64,000 nt of DNA from Geothrix edaphica (GTDB lineage Bacteria; Acidobacteriota; Holophagae; Holophagales; Holophagaceae): contig NZ_BSDC01000003.1 in assembly GCF_030268045.1 (NCBI RefSeq), positions 62,001 through 126,000 of the forward strand, read 5' to 3'. Position numbers and translations under genes: made by a program. This document shows, in pieces, positions 16,697-25,035 of this stretch. The notes beneath the pieces are model-generated. The model was not told where the DNA came from. It was given only the letters and a program-made list of their open reading frames with translations, and made no database searches. The first letter of the stretch is position 1, and the number at the start of each line of letters is the position of its first letter.

Positions 16697-17584
16697 CTAC
16701 CTCTTCTCGAGGGCGGCGTCTTCGAGGAGCACTTCGTAGGCGTAGCCGGAACCGAAGTCCTTGCGGGTCCGCACCACACCCCGGGCCGTCACGACGGTGC
16801 CGGGAGCCGTCTGATCGGTCGTGGTGACTGCGAGGTCGTGAGTGCCCTTTCCCGCATTTCCGCTGCCGTCCTGGAGGTGGATCCAGTTCTTGCCCATGAC
16901 ACCGGCGTTGTACTTCACGACTTGGCCGCGTACGGTCACGGCCCGCCCGGCCAGTTGCTCCTTCTGGCTCCAGATCTCGGCCACGGTGCGGGAATCGGGG
17001 CCGGTGGCCCTGCCGACCTTGCCGACCGCGGCGCGCGTCGCCGCCGGCTTGCCGTGGGTGCTCTGGTGGGGATTGCCGTGGGGGCTCGCGTGAGGATCTG
17101 CCGCCGGGGCCGCGCCGGCGCCGGTGCCGGCCAGGGTGCCGAAGTAGATTCCCGGGAAGGTGCGCTTGAGGGTCTTGGACTCGAAGTTGTCCATCAACAC
17201 GGGATCCTCCACCACCACTTCGGAGCCCACCTCGAGCTTCGCGTCGGGGATCGCAGCCCACACCTCGCCCTGAGCGGTCTGGAGGCGCAGGTAGCAGTAG
17301 GGCATGGCCACGATGCGCTCGAGCAGCCTGCCTGTGAGTGTGTTGGCCTGGGCGGGCTTTGCAGGCGCCTTCGCGGAGGAGGCGGCCGTCTCCGTCGTGG
17401 CTCGTGCCGGCGCTGCCGCGGGGGCGAGCGGCTTCGGAGGTTCCGCCGCCGCGAGCACAGACGCAGATGCGGGCAGGGGCGCGAGAGCCGCGGCCGGAGT
17501 CGCGGATTCGGCGGCCCTGGGCCGGTTGCCGCGGCAGCCGAGCGCGCAGGCCGCGAGGATCAGAAGCATGAGGGCCGTTCGCAC
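16697..17584 (-). CDS. Lipoprotein with NrfJ-like and OB-fold domains
   Basis: 295 residues. GTG start with CTAGGAG site. Lipobox CALGC. An Ala/Pro linker leads to an NrfJ-like domain (AMPYCYLRLQTAQGEVWAAIP, VGSEVVVEDPVLMDNFESKTLKRTFPGIYF), then a His-rich linker, then an OB-fold nucleic-acid-binding-like domain (VRGQVVKYNAGVMGKNWIHLQDGSG...VTARGVVRTRKDFGSGYAYEVLLEDA). The first domain is the paralog of the 458-847 lipoprotein. The His-rich linker (DPHASPHGNPHQSTHGK) could bind metal. A periplasmic role in cytochrome assembly is inferred from position. Confidence 0.75.
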   Translation of the reverse strand: MRTALMLLILAACALGCRGNRPRAAESATPAAALAPLPASASVLAAAEPPKPLAPAAAPARATTETAASSAKAPAKPAQANTLTGRLLERIVAMPYCYLRLQTAQGEVWAAIPDAKLEVGSEVVVEDPVLMDNFESKTLKRTFPGIYFGTLAGTGAGAAPAADPHASPHGNPHQSTHGKPAATRAAVGKVGRATGPDSRTVAEIWSQKEQLAGRAVTVRGQVVKYNAGVMGKNWIHLQDGSGNAGKGTHDLAVTTTDQTAPGTVVTARGVVRTRKDFGSGYAYEVLLEDAALEKR

Positions 17585-17595
17585 GGAGAGGGCTC

Positions 17596-19044
17596 CTAGT
17601 GGGGATGCAGCGTGGGCATCTTGTCGCCCAGGTGGCTGAAGTGCCGGCGGTAGGCGCGCATCATCTCCTGGCAGGCGCTGAGGAGGTACCGGCGCTTGAA
17701 GCCATCGGGGAGGGCCCGGATGCGGGGGATCTTCTGGGCGTAGAAGTCCATGTAGCAGCGGCCCAGCGCGATGGTCACTTCTTCCAGCGTCATGGCGTAG
17801 GGCTCGATGATGGGCGTGGCCAGGTTGTACTTCGCGTAATCGTGGACCCGCACACGATCCCTCAGGTCCTCGTAGAGGGGGGTGAAGGGCATGGGCGTCA
17901 GCACCGGGAAGACGGCGATGTCGGGGTCCATGCGGATGGCCACCTCGATGGTGCGCTCGACGGTGGCCCAGGTCTCCGTGGGGTGCCCGATCATGAAGGA
18001 GGCTTCGGTGACGATGTCGTGCTCGCGGGCCAGGCGCAGGGCGTGGGTGATGGCGTTCACGTCGTTGCCCTTGTTGAGGGCCGCCAGCAACTCGTCCGAC
18101 CCGGCCTCGGCGCCGATGTAGAGGTGCACCACGCCGGCCTCCCGGTACTTGGGCAGCAGGTCCGCGTCGCGGACGATGTCCTCGGCACGGGTCTCCATGA
18201 GCAGGCGCACACCGAAGTCCTCGGCGATGAACAGGTCCAGCAGGCGCTCCCAGCGGGCCCGGTCACTGGTGGGATAGGGATCGATGAGGGTGATGGACTC
18301 CACCCCGTAGCGGGTCACCAGGAGGCGCACCTCCTCGATCACGGCCTCGGGCCTGCGGGCCCGCCAGTCCGCCCGCCAGAAGGCCCGGTGGCTGCAGAAG
18401 GAGCAGCTCATCATGCAGCCGCGGGAGGTGAGGATCGAGGCCATCCGGCCCGCGGGCTCGATGCGGTAGCGGTAGGCGTCCCAGTCCAGGAGGTGCCAGG
18501 CGGGCCGGAGGCGGTCCAGGTCCTGGATGTGGGGCCGCGTCTCGGTGGCCATCACGATGTCGTCGCGCAGGAAGGCGATGCCGCGCACCCGGTCCAGGGG
18601 CCCCGGCAGGGCCCCCAGCAGCTCCGCCAGCGTGTCCTCGGCCTCGCCGCGCAGCACGATGTCCACGGCGCCGGAGGGATCGTGCAGCAACTCCTGGTAG
18701 CGGAAGGTGGGGAAGGGTCCGCCGATGAGGGTGGTGATGGCGGGATCCACCTCCTTGGCGATGGCCAGGGCCCTCAGAGCCGCGGGCACGACGGCGGTGC
18801 TGATGGCGCCGGTCACGGGCAGGTAGTCGAAGGCCACCACGACCTGGGGGCGGACGCGGGCCACCTCGGCCCGGATGCTCTCGAAGTCCGCACCATCGCG
18901 GTTCATGGCGTCGAAGATGCAGGCCTCGTGCCCCGCTTCCTCCACGGCGCCCGCCAGGTAGGCCACCTGGAGGGGTGGCCAGGTGCCGATGGCCTCCACA
19001 CCCCAGCTGGAGTAGGGCGGCACCACGAAGAGGACCTTGCTCAC
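17596..19044 (-). CDS. B12-binding radical SAM protein
   Basis: 482 residues from a GTG. The N-terminal B12-binding-like domain (~1-165) is followed by a radical SAM core with the cluster motif CMMSCSFC (CX3CX2C) near 208-215. Further core segments are LIDPYPTSDRARWERL, VVHLYIGAEAGSDELL and SFMIGHPTET. This is the BchE/HpnJ-type P-methylase or cyclase architecture. The B12 ligand DxHxxG is not obvious, so cobalamin binding is uncertain. The substrate is unknown. Its gene is 11 bp ahead of the NrfJ-OB lipoprotein in the cytochrome operon, so it may modify a haem, cofactor or peptide there. Confidence 0.82.
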   Translation of the reverse strand: MSKVLFVVPPYSSWGVEAIGTWPPLQVAYLAGAVEEAGHEACIFDAMNRDGADFESIRAEVARVRPQVVVAFDYLPVTGAISTAVVPAALRALAIAKEVDPAITTLIGGPFPTFRYQELLHDPSGAVDIVLRGEAEDTLAELLGALPGPLDRVRGIAFLRDDIVMATETRPHIQDLDRLRPAWHLLDWDAYRYRIEPAGRMASILTSRGCMMSCSFCSHRAFWRADWRARRPEAVIEEVRLLVTRYGVESITLIDPYPTSDRARWERLLDLFIAEDFGVRLLMETRAEDIVRDADLLPKYREAGVVHLYIGAEAGSDELLAALNKGNDVNAITHALRLAREHDIVTEASFMIGHPTETWATVERTIEVAIRMDPDIAVFPVLTPMPFTPLYEDLRDRVRVHDYAKYNLATPIIEPYAMTLEEVTIALGRCYMDFYAQKIPRIRALPDGFKRRYLLSACQEMMRAYRRHFSHLGDKMPTLHPH

Positions 19045-19150
19045 GGGTTCGGCCTCATGATCACTCGCTTCACAGGGGTGGCGGGCCGGAAAGGCGAGCC
19101 CGCGCTCAAATCAGAAGTCTAGGTCCCAAATAGTTGTTGTGGGTCACAAC

Positions 19151-19978
19151 TCATTGGAAGTACGCGGAGTGCAGGGAGGGGATCAGGAACGGGAAGATGA
19201 ACGCGGTCAGGATGGACACCCCGAAGCAGCCGATGGCGATCCAGGCCGTGGCCCGGGGGCCCAGGCGGTAGAACAGCCGCAGATGCAGCAGCGTGCCGAA
19301 GCAGAGCCAGGTGACCAGGGACCAGGTCTCGATGGGATCCCAGCCCCAGTAGCGGCCCCAGGACTGGTGGGCCCAGATGGCCCCCGCGATGATCGTGGTG
19401 GACCAGAACACGAAGCCGAAGCCCACGAAGCGGATCATGGAGGCATCCAGTACTTCCGCGGCGGGAAACCGCTCCAGGAAGCGGCTGGTGGAACCCTTCA
19501 GCTTCCGCAGCAGGATCACGGCCGCCGCGAAGGCCAGCAGGAAGGCCCCCACCGCCAGCTTGGTGAAGAAGATGTGGAAGATGAGCCAGATGGAGCGCAG
19601 GGTCGGGGGCAGGTCCTTCGCTTCGGGGCTGGCGAGCAGGCCCAGGCCCATCATGAGGATGCATCCTGGCAGGGCCACCAGGGCCAGCCCTGCCCAGCTG
19701 GGGCGGCGCCACAGGACGATGAGCAGCATGAGCACGGCGATCCAGGCGTTCGAGGACAGCACCTCGTACTTCGCCATGTAGGGCCCGTGACCCACCTCGA
19801 TCCAGCGGATGACGAGGGCCGCTCCATGGGGCAGCAGGCCCAGGGCCGTGAGCCACCGGGCCCAGCGGACCCGGTGGACGTGGTTCCACAGCAGGGCGTG
19901 GACAAAGAGGATCGTGGCCAGGATGTAGAAGCCCACCGCCACCCAGTGGAGCAGTGTCTCGAGCAGGAACGGTTTCAT
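19151..19978 (-). CDS. ccsA: Cytochrome c biogenesis protein CcsA (system II)
   Basis: 275 residues, about eight transmembrane helices. The haem-handling tryptophan-rich signature reads SWGRYWGWDPIETWSLVTWL, with His residues flanking it (HGPYMAKYE upstream, WAHQSWG). CcsA with ResB/Ccs1 exports haem and attaches it to CXXCH cysteines in the periplasm. The ATG overlaps the upstream lipoprotein stop (ATGA). Location in the cytochrome operon suggests maturation dedicated to the local cytochromes. Confidence 0.92.
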   Translation of the reverse strand: MKPFLLETLLHWVAVGFYILATILFVHALLWNHVHRVRWARWLTALGLLPHGAALVIRWIEVGHGPYMAKYEVLSSNAWIAVLMLLIVLWRRPSWAGLALVALPGCILMMGLGLLASPEAKDLPPTLRSIWLIFHIFFTKLAVGAFLLAFAAAVILLRKLKGSTSRFLERFPAAEVLDASMIRFVGFGFVFWSTTIIAGAIWAHQSWGRYWGWDPIETWSLVTWLCFGTLLHLRLFYRLGPRATAWIAIGCFGVSILTAFIFPFLIPSLHSAYFQ

Positions 19979-20514
19979 GGCTTCGGTCCCTCCTTCACCG
20001 GCGGACTCATCATGCCGTGGGCGTCCTTGGCGTCGATGTTCCAGGGGACTTCCTTGCGCCCCACCTGGGGCGGCGCCGTGAACCTGGTCTCCTCCACCAG
20101 CCAGGTGCCCTTGTGGTAGCTGAAGCGGTAGAGCATCTCGTAGTGGTCCACCGAGGCTTCGCCCACCTGCCGGCCGGTAGCGGCGCTCACATCCCGGTAG
20201 CGCCACTGCTCCCGGGTGCGGACTTCAAGATCCTCCTTCCCCTGCTCCACCCCGGTCACTTCCAGAGCCTCGAGGCGGGCGTCCAAAATGAGGCCCATAT
20301 CCATGCGCACACCGATCAGACCGAGGAGGCGCTTTCCGTCGGGGGCGTCCGGTCCCACCACCTCGTCGATGAGGCGGACATCATTCTTCCGGTAGGCCTC
20401 GCTCACCACCTGGTTGTAGCGGGCCACCAGCATCCTGGCTTCGCTGGGAGACACCCGCGAGCAGCCGAGGGTGAGCGCCAGAGTGGCCAGGGCAAAGAAC
20501 GTCCGCATCGTCAC
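19975..20514 (-). CDS. Lipoprotein between resB and ccsA, function unknown
   Basis: 179 residues. The GTG start overlaps the resB stop (GTGA); a second Met is two codons on. Lipobox LTLGC. The C-terminal half (QWRYRDVSAATGRQVGEASVDHYEMLYRFSYHKGTWLVEETRF) resembles NTF2-like/IMS domains that form a cone-shaped pocket. Its stop overlaps ccsA, so it is translated with the maturation pair. A role in apocytochrome or haem handling is plausible but not shown. Confidence 0.65.
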   Translation of the reverse strand: MTMRTFFALATLALTLGCSRVSPSEARMLVARYNQVVSEAYRKNDVRLIDEVVGPDAPDGKRLLGLIGVRMDMGLILDARLEALEVTGVEQGKEDLEVRTREQWRYRDVSAATGRQVGEASVDHYEMLYRFSYHKGTWLVEETRFTAPPQVGRKEVPWNIDAKDAHGMMSPPVKEGPKP

Positions 20515-21836
20515 ACCTCACCTCCATGGTCCCGCACCAGGCGCTCGAAGCGCTCCTGGAACAGGGGAGCGAACCGGTGGGGGCGGAGCGCCACCACCAC
20601 CCGTTCCCTGTCGTCTTCGGGGGTCACGGCGACCAGCTCATCCACCCGCACCACGCCATAGGTGAGGGCCGCCCCCAGCAGCGCCAGGGTGAAACCCAGG
20701 TAGGCCAGCCCGATGGCGGCATCGTGGTTGCCGTGGAGCCGGGCCCAGTAGGGCAGGCCGTGGAGCTTCAGCAGGCCGCCACCGGGGAGGGTCAAGGTCT
20801 CCCCGGGTTTGAGGACACCCTCTGCGAGGCGGGAGGCGCCGTCAAGGATCCGTATTTCGGCGCGGTCCGGGCGTCGGCCATCGGCGGGCATGGGCACCCG
20901 GATGCGGGCCCGGAGGGTTCCGGGCCCCTGGGTGTAGGCTCCGAAGGCGGCGGTCTCCTTCTTCTCCAGCAGGACGGCCGAGCCGATGGGTGCGCTCGAC
21001 GGGGCCGTCCATTCCACCAGCGCCGCGGGCCCATGCTGGGCGTCGACGTAGAGGCGGCCCCGGCTGACGGGCAGTTCCTCATTGATGCCCATCTCGCGGA
21101 TCTGGTCACCGCCGGGCCCCGCTTCGGCCAGCTTCAACCGGAGGGTCATCAGGTCGCCGGCTTCATATCGGGTGCTTGCCACCGACAGCAGCCTCAGGGG
21201 TTCGTCCAGGCGGAAGGGCCGCCCCAGGGGGCCTGGCCACTGGGCGCCCCAGGCTTCCACCGTGGCGGGGAGCGTCTCGCCCTCGTAGACATCCACCACG
21301 GCCTGGACGCCGAACAGGGCCTGCAAGGCGCCGGCGAGGATCACGCAGAGGAGGCCGGTGTGGAACAGGGGCGAACCTGCCAGGGCCAGGCGCCCCTGGG
21401 TGCGGATGTGCGTCGCCGCCACTGCATCCGTGGACGTGGGCCGTGTGAACTCGCGCCGGAAGGGCGCGTTCCGGAACTGGGCCTCCGTGGGAACCTGGCC
21501 CCAGGCAGCGCGGAGCCGCCGGATCTGCTCGACCACCACGATGGATAGCGAGGCCGTGGCGGAGACGAGCGCCACCAGGAACCACAGGCTCGTGAAGACG
21601 TGATCCAGGGCCAGTCCCTGGACGAGAGTCCTGGCGAGAGTGCCGTGCTGCTGCAGGCGGGCCACCTCGGCTGCGGAAGACCGGCCGGCCTGGGCCAGGC
21701 TGGCCCCCAGGATGCAGGCGGCGGTGATGACGAGGATCTCCGCCACGATGACGGCCGGTCGGCGCAGGAATCGCTTCAGGGGCCCGAAGAGGGCCCATCC
21801 CGCCGCGGGTCGCGGAGTCGTGGCGCCACGGTTCAC
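20511..21836 (-). CDS. resB: Cytochrome c biogenesis protein ResB/Ccs1
   Basis: 441 residues. GTG start at 21836, chosen because it overlaps the stop of the small upstream frame in the GTGA manner used throughout this operon; another GTG precedes it directly. Four hydrophobic helices: AVIVAEILVITAACILGASL, SLWFLVALVSATASLSIVVV, FHTGLLCVILAGALQALFGV (with the conserved His) and LAYLGFTLALLGAALTYGVV. A large extracytoplasmic domain separates helices 3 and 4. This is the ResB layout. It works with CcsA on haem ligation. Confidence 0.85.
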   Translation of the reverse strand: MNRGATTPRPAAGWALFGPLKRFLRRPAVIVAEILVITAACILGASLAQAGRSSAAEVARLQQHGTLARTLVQGLALDHVFTSLWFLVALVSATASLSIVVVEQIRRLRAAWGQVPTEAQFRNAPFRREFTRPTSTDAVAATHIRTQGRLALAGSPLFHTGLLCVILAGALQALFGVQAVVDVYEGETLPATVEAWGAQWPGPLGRPFRLDEPLRLLSVASTRYEAGDLMTLRLKLAEAGPGGDQIREMGINEELPVSRGRLYVDAQHGPAALVEWTAPSSAPIGSAVLLEKKETAAFGAYTQGPGTLRARIRVPMPADGRRPDRAEIRILDGASRLAEGVLKPGETLTLPGGGLLKLHGLPYWARLHGNHDAAIGLAYLGFTLALLGAALTYGVVRVDELVAVTPEDDRERVVVALRPHRFAPLFQERFERLVRDHGGEV

Positions 21837-22039
21837 CACGTTCCCACTCGTGTCCCAGAGAGCGCGCTGTGGTGAACGGACGTGTAGCAATTGCCCGTCG
21901 CGAAGTTGTGTGTCGGATCCGTCGCCAACAAGGCAACACCCGTCATCAGGACCAGAGTGGTGGGCCCTGGGGGAAGTACCCTGCGGAGCCTTCCTATGGA
22001 GAGCCACACGAGGTGCATACCAGCCGGGGAAGAGGTCAA
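21833..22039 (-). CDS. Small secreted protein, possibly a cytochrome relic
   Basis: 68 codons from a TTG with an AGGAG site seven bases upstream, 17 bases after the 13-haem cytochrome. A hydrophobic segment (TTLVLMTGVALLA) is followed by TDPTHNFATGNCYTSVHHS. That resembles the mature start of the neighbouring cytochrome (ADPPHNIATTNAYG...CTTCH), but the haem motif is broken to CYTSVHH. The stop overlaps the resB GTG. It is either a real coupled small protein or the stub of a lost cytochrome; I cannot tell which. Confidence 0.4.
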   Translation of the reverse strand: MTSSPAGMHLVWLSIGRLRRVLPPGPTTLVLMTGVALLATDPTHNFATGNCYTSVHHSALSGTRVGTW

Positions 22040-22056
22040 ACCCAGCTCCTTGTGGA

Positions 22057-25035
22057 CTACCAGGATTCGGAAGGAGAAACCGCGGCGTTGTGGTAGCACG
22101 AGGTCTGGCAGCTGCCGTCCTGGGAGTAGCCCGTGGCCGTGGTGGGCTTCTTGAAGCCGGTGATCTTCATGTTGCTCACGGTGTTGTTGTAGGCGTACCG
22201 GGCGGGCATGGTGGTGCCAGCACCGCTGTAGCCCATCAGGCGCGACATCTTGCTGCCGTGGGGGATTACGATGTGGCAGTTCCAGCACTGGTACCCGTTG
22301 TGGTTGCCCGTGTTGTGCGCCGTGTTGTTGCTCAGTGTCAGCGTATGGCAGTTGGTGCACCAGCTGGTGCTGGCACTGCTGAGGGTGATGTTGGGCCAGT
22401 TGGCGGGGTTGGTGCCGCGCAGCATGAACTGGGCGGCGGAGCCGTGGGGACCCTGGGCGGCGGGCGAGGCCGCATCGGTGTTGTGGCAGTCGGAGCACAT
22501 CATGGTCTGGGTGCCCAGGTTGGTGGCCCAGGGGGCCTTCATGGTGGTGGCGGCCAGGGCTTTGGGTGCGGCACTGCCTGAGTAGTTGTTCAGCCCGGTC
22601 ACCACGGGGTGCCCCGAGCGGTTGGCAGGGTTGAACTCCTGGGCCAGATCCGTCTCCTGCAGATAGATCGGGCCGGCCAGCAGGTAGCGGTAGACGCCCG
22701 TGGCACCGGTGAAATTGCCGCTAAGGGTCAGGTGTGTGGCGTCTGTCACGGCGGTGATGGTGTAGGTGCCCGTCACGCCATTGGCCTGGATGGTGCTGCC
22801 CACCAGGGTCGAGGTCCAGGCGGTGCCGTAGCCGGTGACGGCGTTGCTCCCGTTCGTGAAGCTGGCGCCTGGGTGGATGTAGAAATCCTGGGGCGTGGTG
22901 GAGGTGGTGGCCGTGACGATGGTCAGGCTGGTGGCGGAAGGTACGGCGGTGATCCGGTAGGCCGTGGTGTTGCCGCTGGTCATGGCGAAGAACTGGTTGA
23001 TCAGGGCGCTGGTCCAGGTGGTACCGGAGCCGGTCACGGTCGTTGTGGCGGTGATGGCGGCGGCATCGCGGGTCTCGTAGGCAACCGAGGCCGTGGTGGT
23101 CTGGCCGAAGGAACTGGAGATGGTCAGCGAGGTGGTGCTGGCCACGGCGGTGACCCGGTAGTTGGTGCTGGTGGAGCCCGTGGGACGGATGTACTGGCCG
23201 ACCATGTTGGCCGTGGTCCAGCTGGTCCCGGTTCCCGTGACTGTGGTGCTGGCGTTGGTGAATTTTGCAGTGCCCGTGCCCGCCACCCAGGGTTGGGTGG
23301 TACCCGAGACCAGCGTCAGGGGGCTGTTCCCGCCGGATGTGATGCCGTTGGGCGGCGTGCTGCCGAAGGAGTAGCTGGTGTGGCACTTGAAGCAGACCTG
23401 GTATTCGAATTCGGCGCCGCTGGCGGCCACGGCGGGCGACCCGCCGGCGATCTTGGTGAAGTTCCCGGAGGAGGTGGCGGCCCACAGGCCCAAGCCGGAG
23501 TAGTTGATAGCCACGCCATCCACGCCCCGCAGGGCGTACATGTTGTTCAGCACGCCACCGGCGGCGGCACGAATGCGGTTCCGGTTGAGATCGGCTGTGG
23601 TGGCGTAGGTGTGCACGCCGGCCGTGGCCATGTGGGGGTTGTGGCAGTCCGCGCAGCCCACCAGACGGCCGGTGTTGTTCTCGACGGGATGGTGGATGGT
23701 CTTGGTGATCTGGGTGCGGACGTCCTTGGTCGAGGGGCCGTTGCTGTCGTGGCAGGTCTCGCAGAGGTTGTCCTGCTCGGCGCCGAGGGCATTGGCGTAC
23801 TTGCCGCCCGGGTTGTTGGCATCGGGCCAGCCGTGGGGGGTGTGGCAGTTCTTGCAGGCGCCCCGATCCGTCGCCAGGGTGTAGGCGGGGTAGGTGCTGC
23901 CGCCGTACCCATCACCCGGCCAGAGGATGCCGGTGGTGGGGTTGGTGTGCGTGTTGGCAGTGGTGGTATCGGCCAGGGTGTGGCAGTCCGTGCAGAGGGC
24001 CGTGGAATTGCTCACCCGCAGCAGCATGCCCGCAGGCGTGGTGGTAGTGGGGGCGCCGTGGATGTCATGGCAGGTGAGGCACTCGACGTTGCCCAGGGTG
24101 TTGAGGACCAGCGAGGCCGAGGGCGTTTTCGTGTTGGGGGCGGACGCCAGGTTCACATGCACGGGATGCGAGGTGCCGCCCTTGCCCACGTTGCGGGCGG
24201 CGTGGCAGTCACCGCAGAGGGCGCCGCCATTGTTGGCCACCCGCTGGAAGTGGCGGTTGTTGGTGGTGCCCGCGGTGTAGGTGGGGGATGCGGCGGGGTC
24301 GAAGGGGGCCAGGGCCTGCAGGTGCTGGTCATGGCAGGTCGAGCACATGATCTTGCCGCTCTCGAGGCGGCTGGTCATGGCGCCGTTGGCCGGGGCACGG
24401 AGGTCGGCGCGCACGTAGACGTAGAAGATGTCGTTGAGGTTGAAGGTGCCGGTGCTGGAGAAGGCCAGGGAGACGCCGGTGGCACCGAGGGGCGTGGCGG
24501 CGGTACTGGTGGGGACACCGGTGGTGACGGTGCCGAAGTTGGTGGTGCCGGGCGTGGTCATGCTCCAGTCGAATTTGGCCGCCCCCGTGGCTCCGGCCGT
24601 GGAGATCTTGATCTGGATGGTGGAAGCGTAGGCGCCGGTGTAGGCGCCGGACGGTGTGAGGGTGCCCGTGGAGGTGTTGGGCGAGCCCTTACTGAGGCGG
24701 CCCTGGGACCCGGAATCCCAACGGTGGGAGGTGCCGCCGGCGGTGGCGCCGGCGAGGCCGGCGGGCACGGCCTGGATCGAGTTGGGCATGGCCCTGTTGG
24801 TGGCCGAACCGCCCGAGACATGGCAACTCTGGCAGAGGTTGGCGTTGCCGGCCACGGTGGTGAGGCTGGCGCCGCTGGCCCCGCCCATGACCTTGTGGCA
24901 GGTGGTGCAGTAGTTGGAGGATCCGTAGGCGTTCGTCGTGGCGATGTTGTGCGGCGGATCCGCCGCGAACAGACAGGTGTGCGCGGCGAGCAGCAGACCC
25001 AGGATGGAGGCGGAGCGGGACCTGAGGCGGTTCAC
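22057..25035 (-). CDS. Large secreted cytochrome c, 13 CXXCH, with three inserted beta repeats
   Basis: 992 residues from a GTG overlapping the NHL stop. Signal peptide ends HTCLFA. Haem motifs: CTTCH, CQSCH, CSTCH, CGDCH, CLTCH, CTDCH, CKNCH, CETCH, CADCH, CFKCH, then CSDCH, CTNCH, CWNCH. The C-terminus has an atypical CQTSCYH. A beta-rich insert lies between haems 2 and 3. Three tandem ~65-residue repeats lie between haems 10 and 11, each with VTGxGTxWT, a TAV motif and SLTI/HLTL. Ser/Thr/Asn richness is typical of outer-surface proteins. A surface-exposed terminal reductase or conductive element is inferred. Confidence 0.88.
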   Translation of the reverse strand: MNRLRSRSASILGLLLAAHTCLFAADPPHNIATTNAYGSSNYCTTCHKVMGGASGASLTTVAGNANLCQSCHVSGGSATNRAMPNSIQAVPAGLAGATAGGTSHRWDSGSQGRLSKGSPNTSTGTLTPSGAYTGAYASTIQIKISTAGATGAAKFDWSMTTPGTTNFGTVTTGVPTSTAATPLGATGVSLAFSSTGTFNLNDIFYVYVRADLRAPANGAMTSRLESGKIMCSTCHDQHLQALAPFDPAASPTYTAGTTNNRHFQRVANNGGALCGDCHAARNVGKGGTSHPVHVNLASAPNTKTPSASLVLNTLGNVECLTCHDIHGAPTTTTPAGMLLRVSNSTALCTDCHTLADTTTANTHTNPTTGILWPGDGYGGSTYPAYTLATDRGACKNCHTPHGWPDANNPGGKYANALGAEQDNLCETCHDSNGPSTKDVRTQITKTIHHPVENNTGRLVGCADCHNPHMATAGVHTYATTADLNRNRIRAAAGGVLNNMYALRGVDGVAINYSGLGLWAATSSGNFTKIAGGSPAVAASGAEFEYQVCFKCHTSYSFGSTPPNGITSGGNSPLTLVSGTTQPWVAGTGTAKFTNASTTVTGTGTSWTTANMVGQYIRPTGSTSTNYRVTAVASTTSLTISSSFGQTTTASVAYETRDAAAITATTTVTGSGTTWTSALINQFFAMTSGNTTAYRITAVPSATSLTIVTATTSTTPQDFYIHPGASFTNGSNAVTGYGTAWTSTLVGSTIQANGVTGTYTITAVTDATHLTLSGNFTGATGVYRYLLAGPIYLQETDLAQEFNPANRSGHPVVTGLNNYSGSAAPKALAATTMKAPWATNLGTQTMMCSDCHNTDAASPAAQGPHGSAAQFMLRGTNPANWPNITLSSASTSWCTNCHTLTLSNNTAHNTGNHNGYQCWNCHIVIPHGSKMSRLMGYSGAGTTMPARYAYNNTVSNMKITGFKKPTTATGYSQDGSCQTSCYHNAAVSPSESW

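Noticed and set aside
19126-19151. TTGTG-GGT-CACAA dyad before the radical SAM gene as a CRP site
   Set aside because: The spacing is N3 instead of N6, and it lies between a stop and a GTG within a likely operon; it may be an operator but does not fit the family plan.
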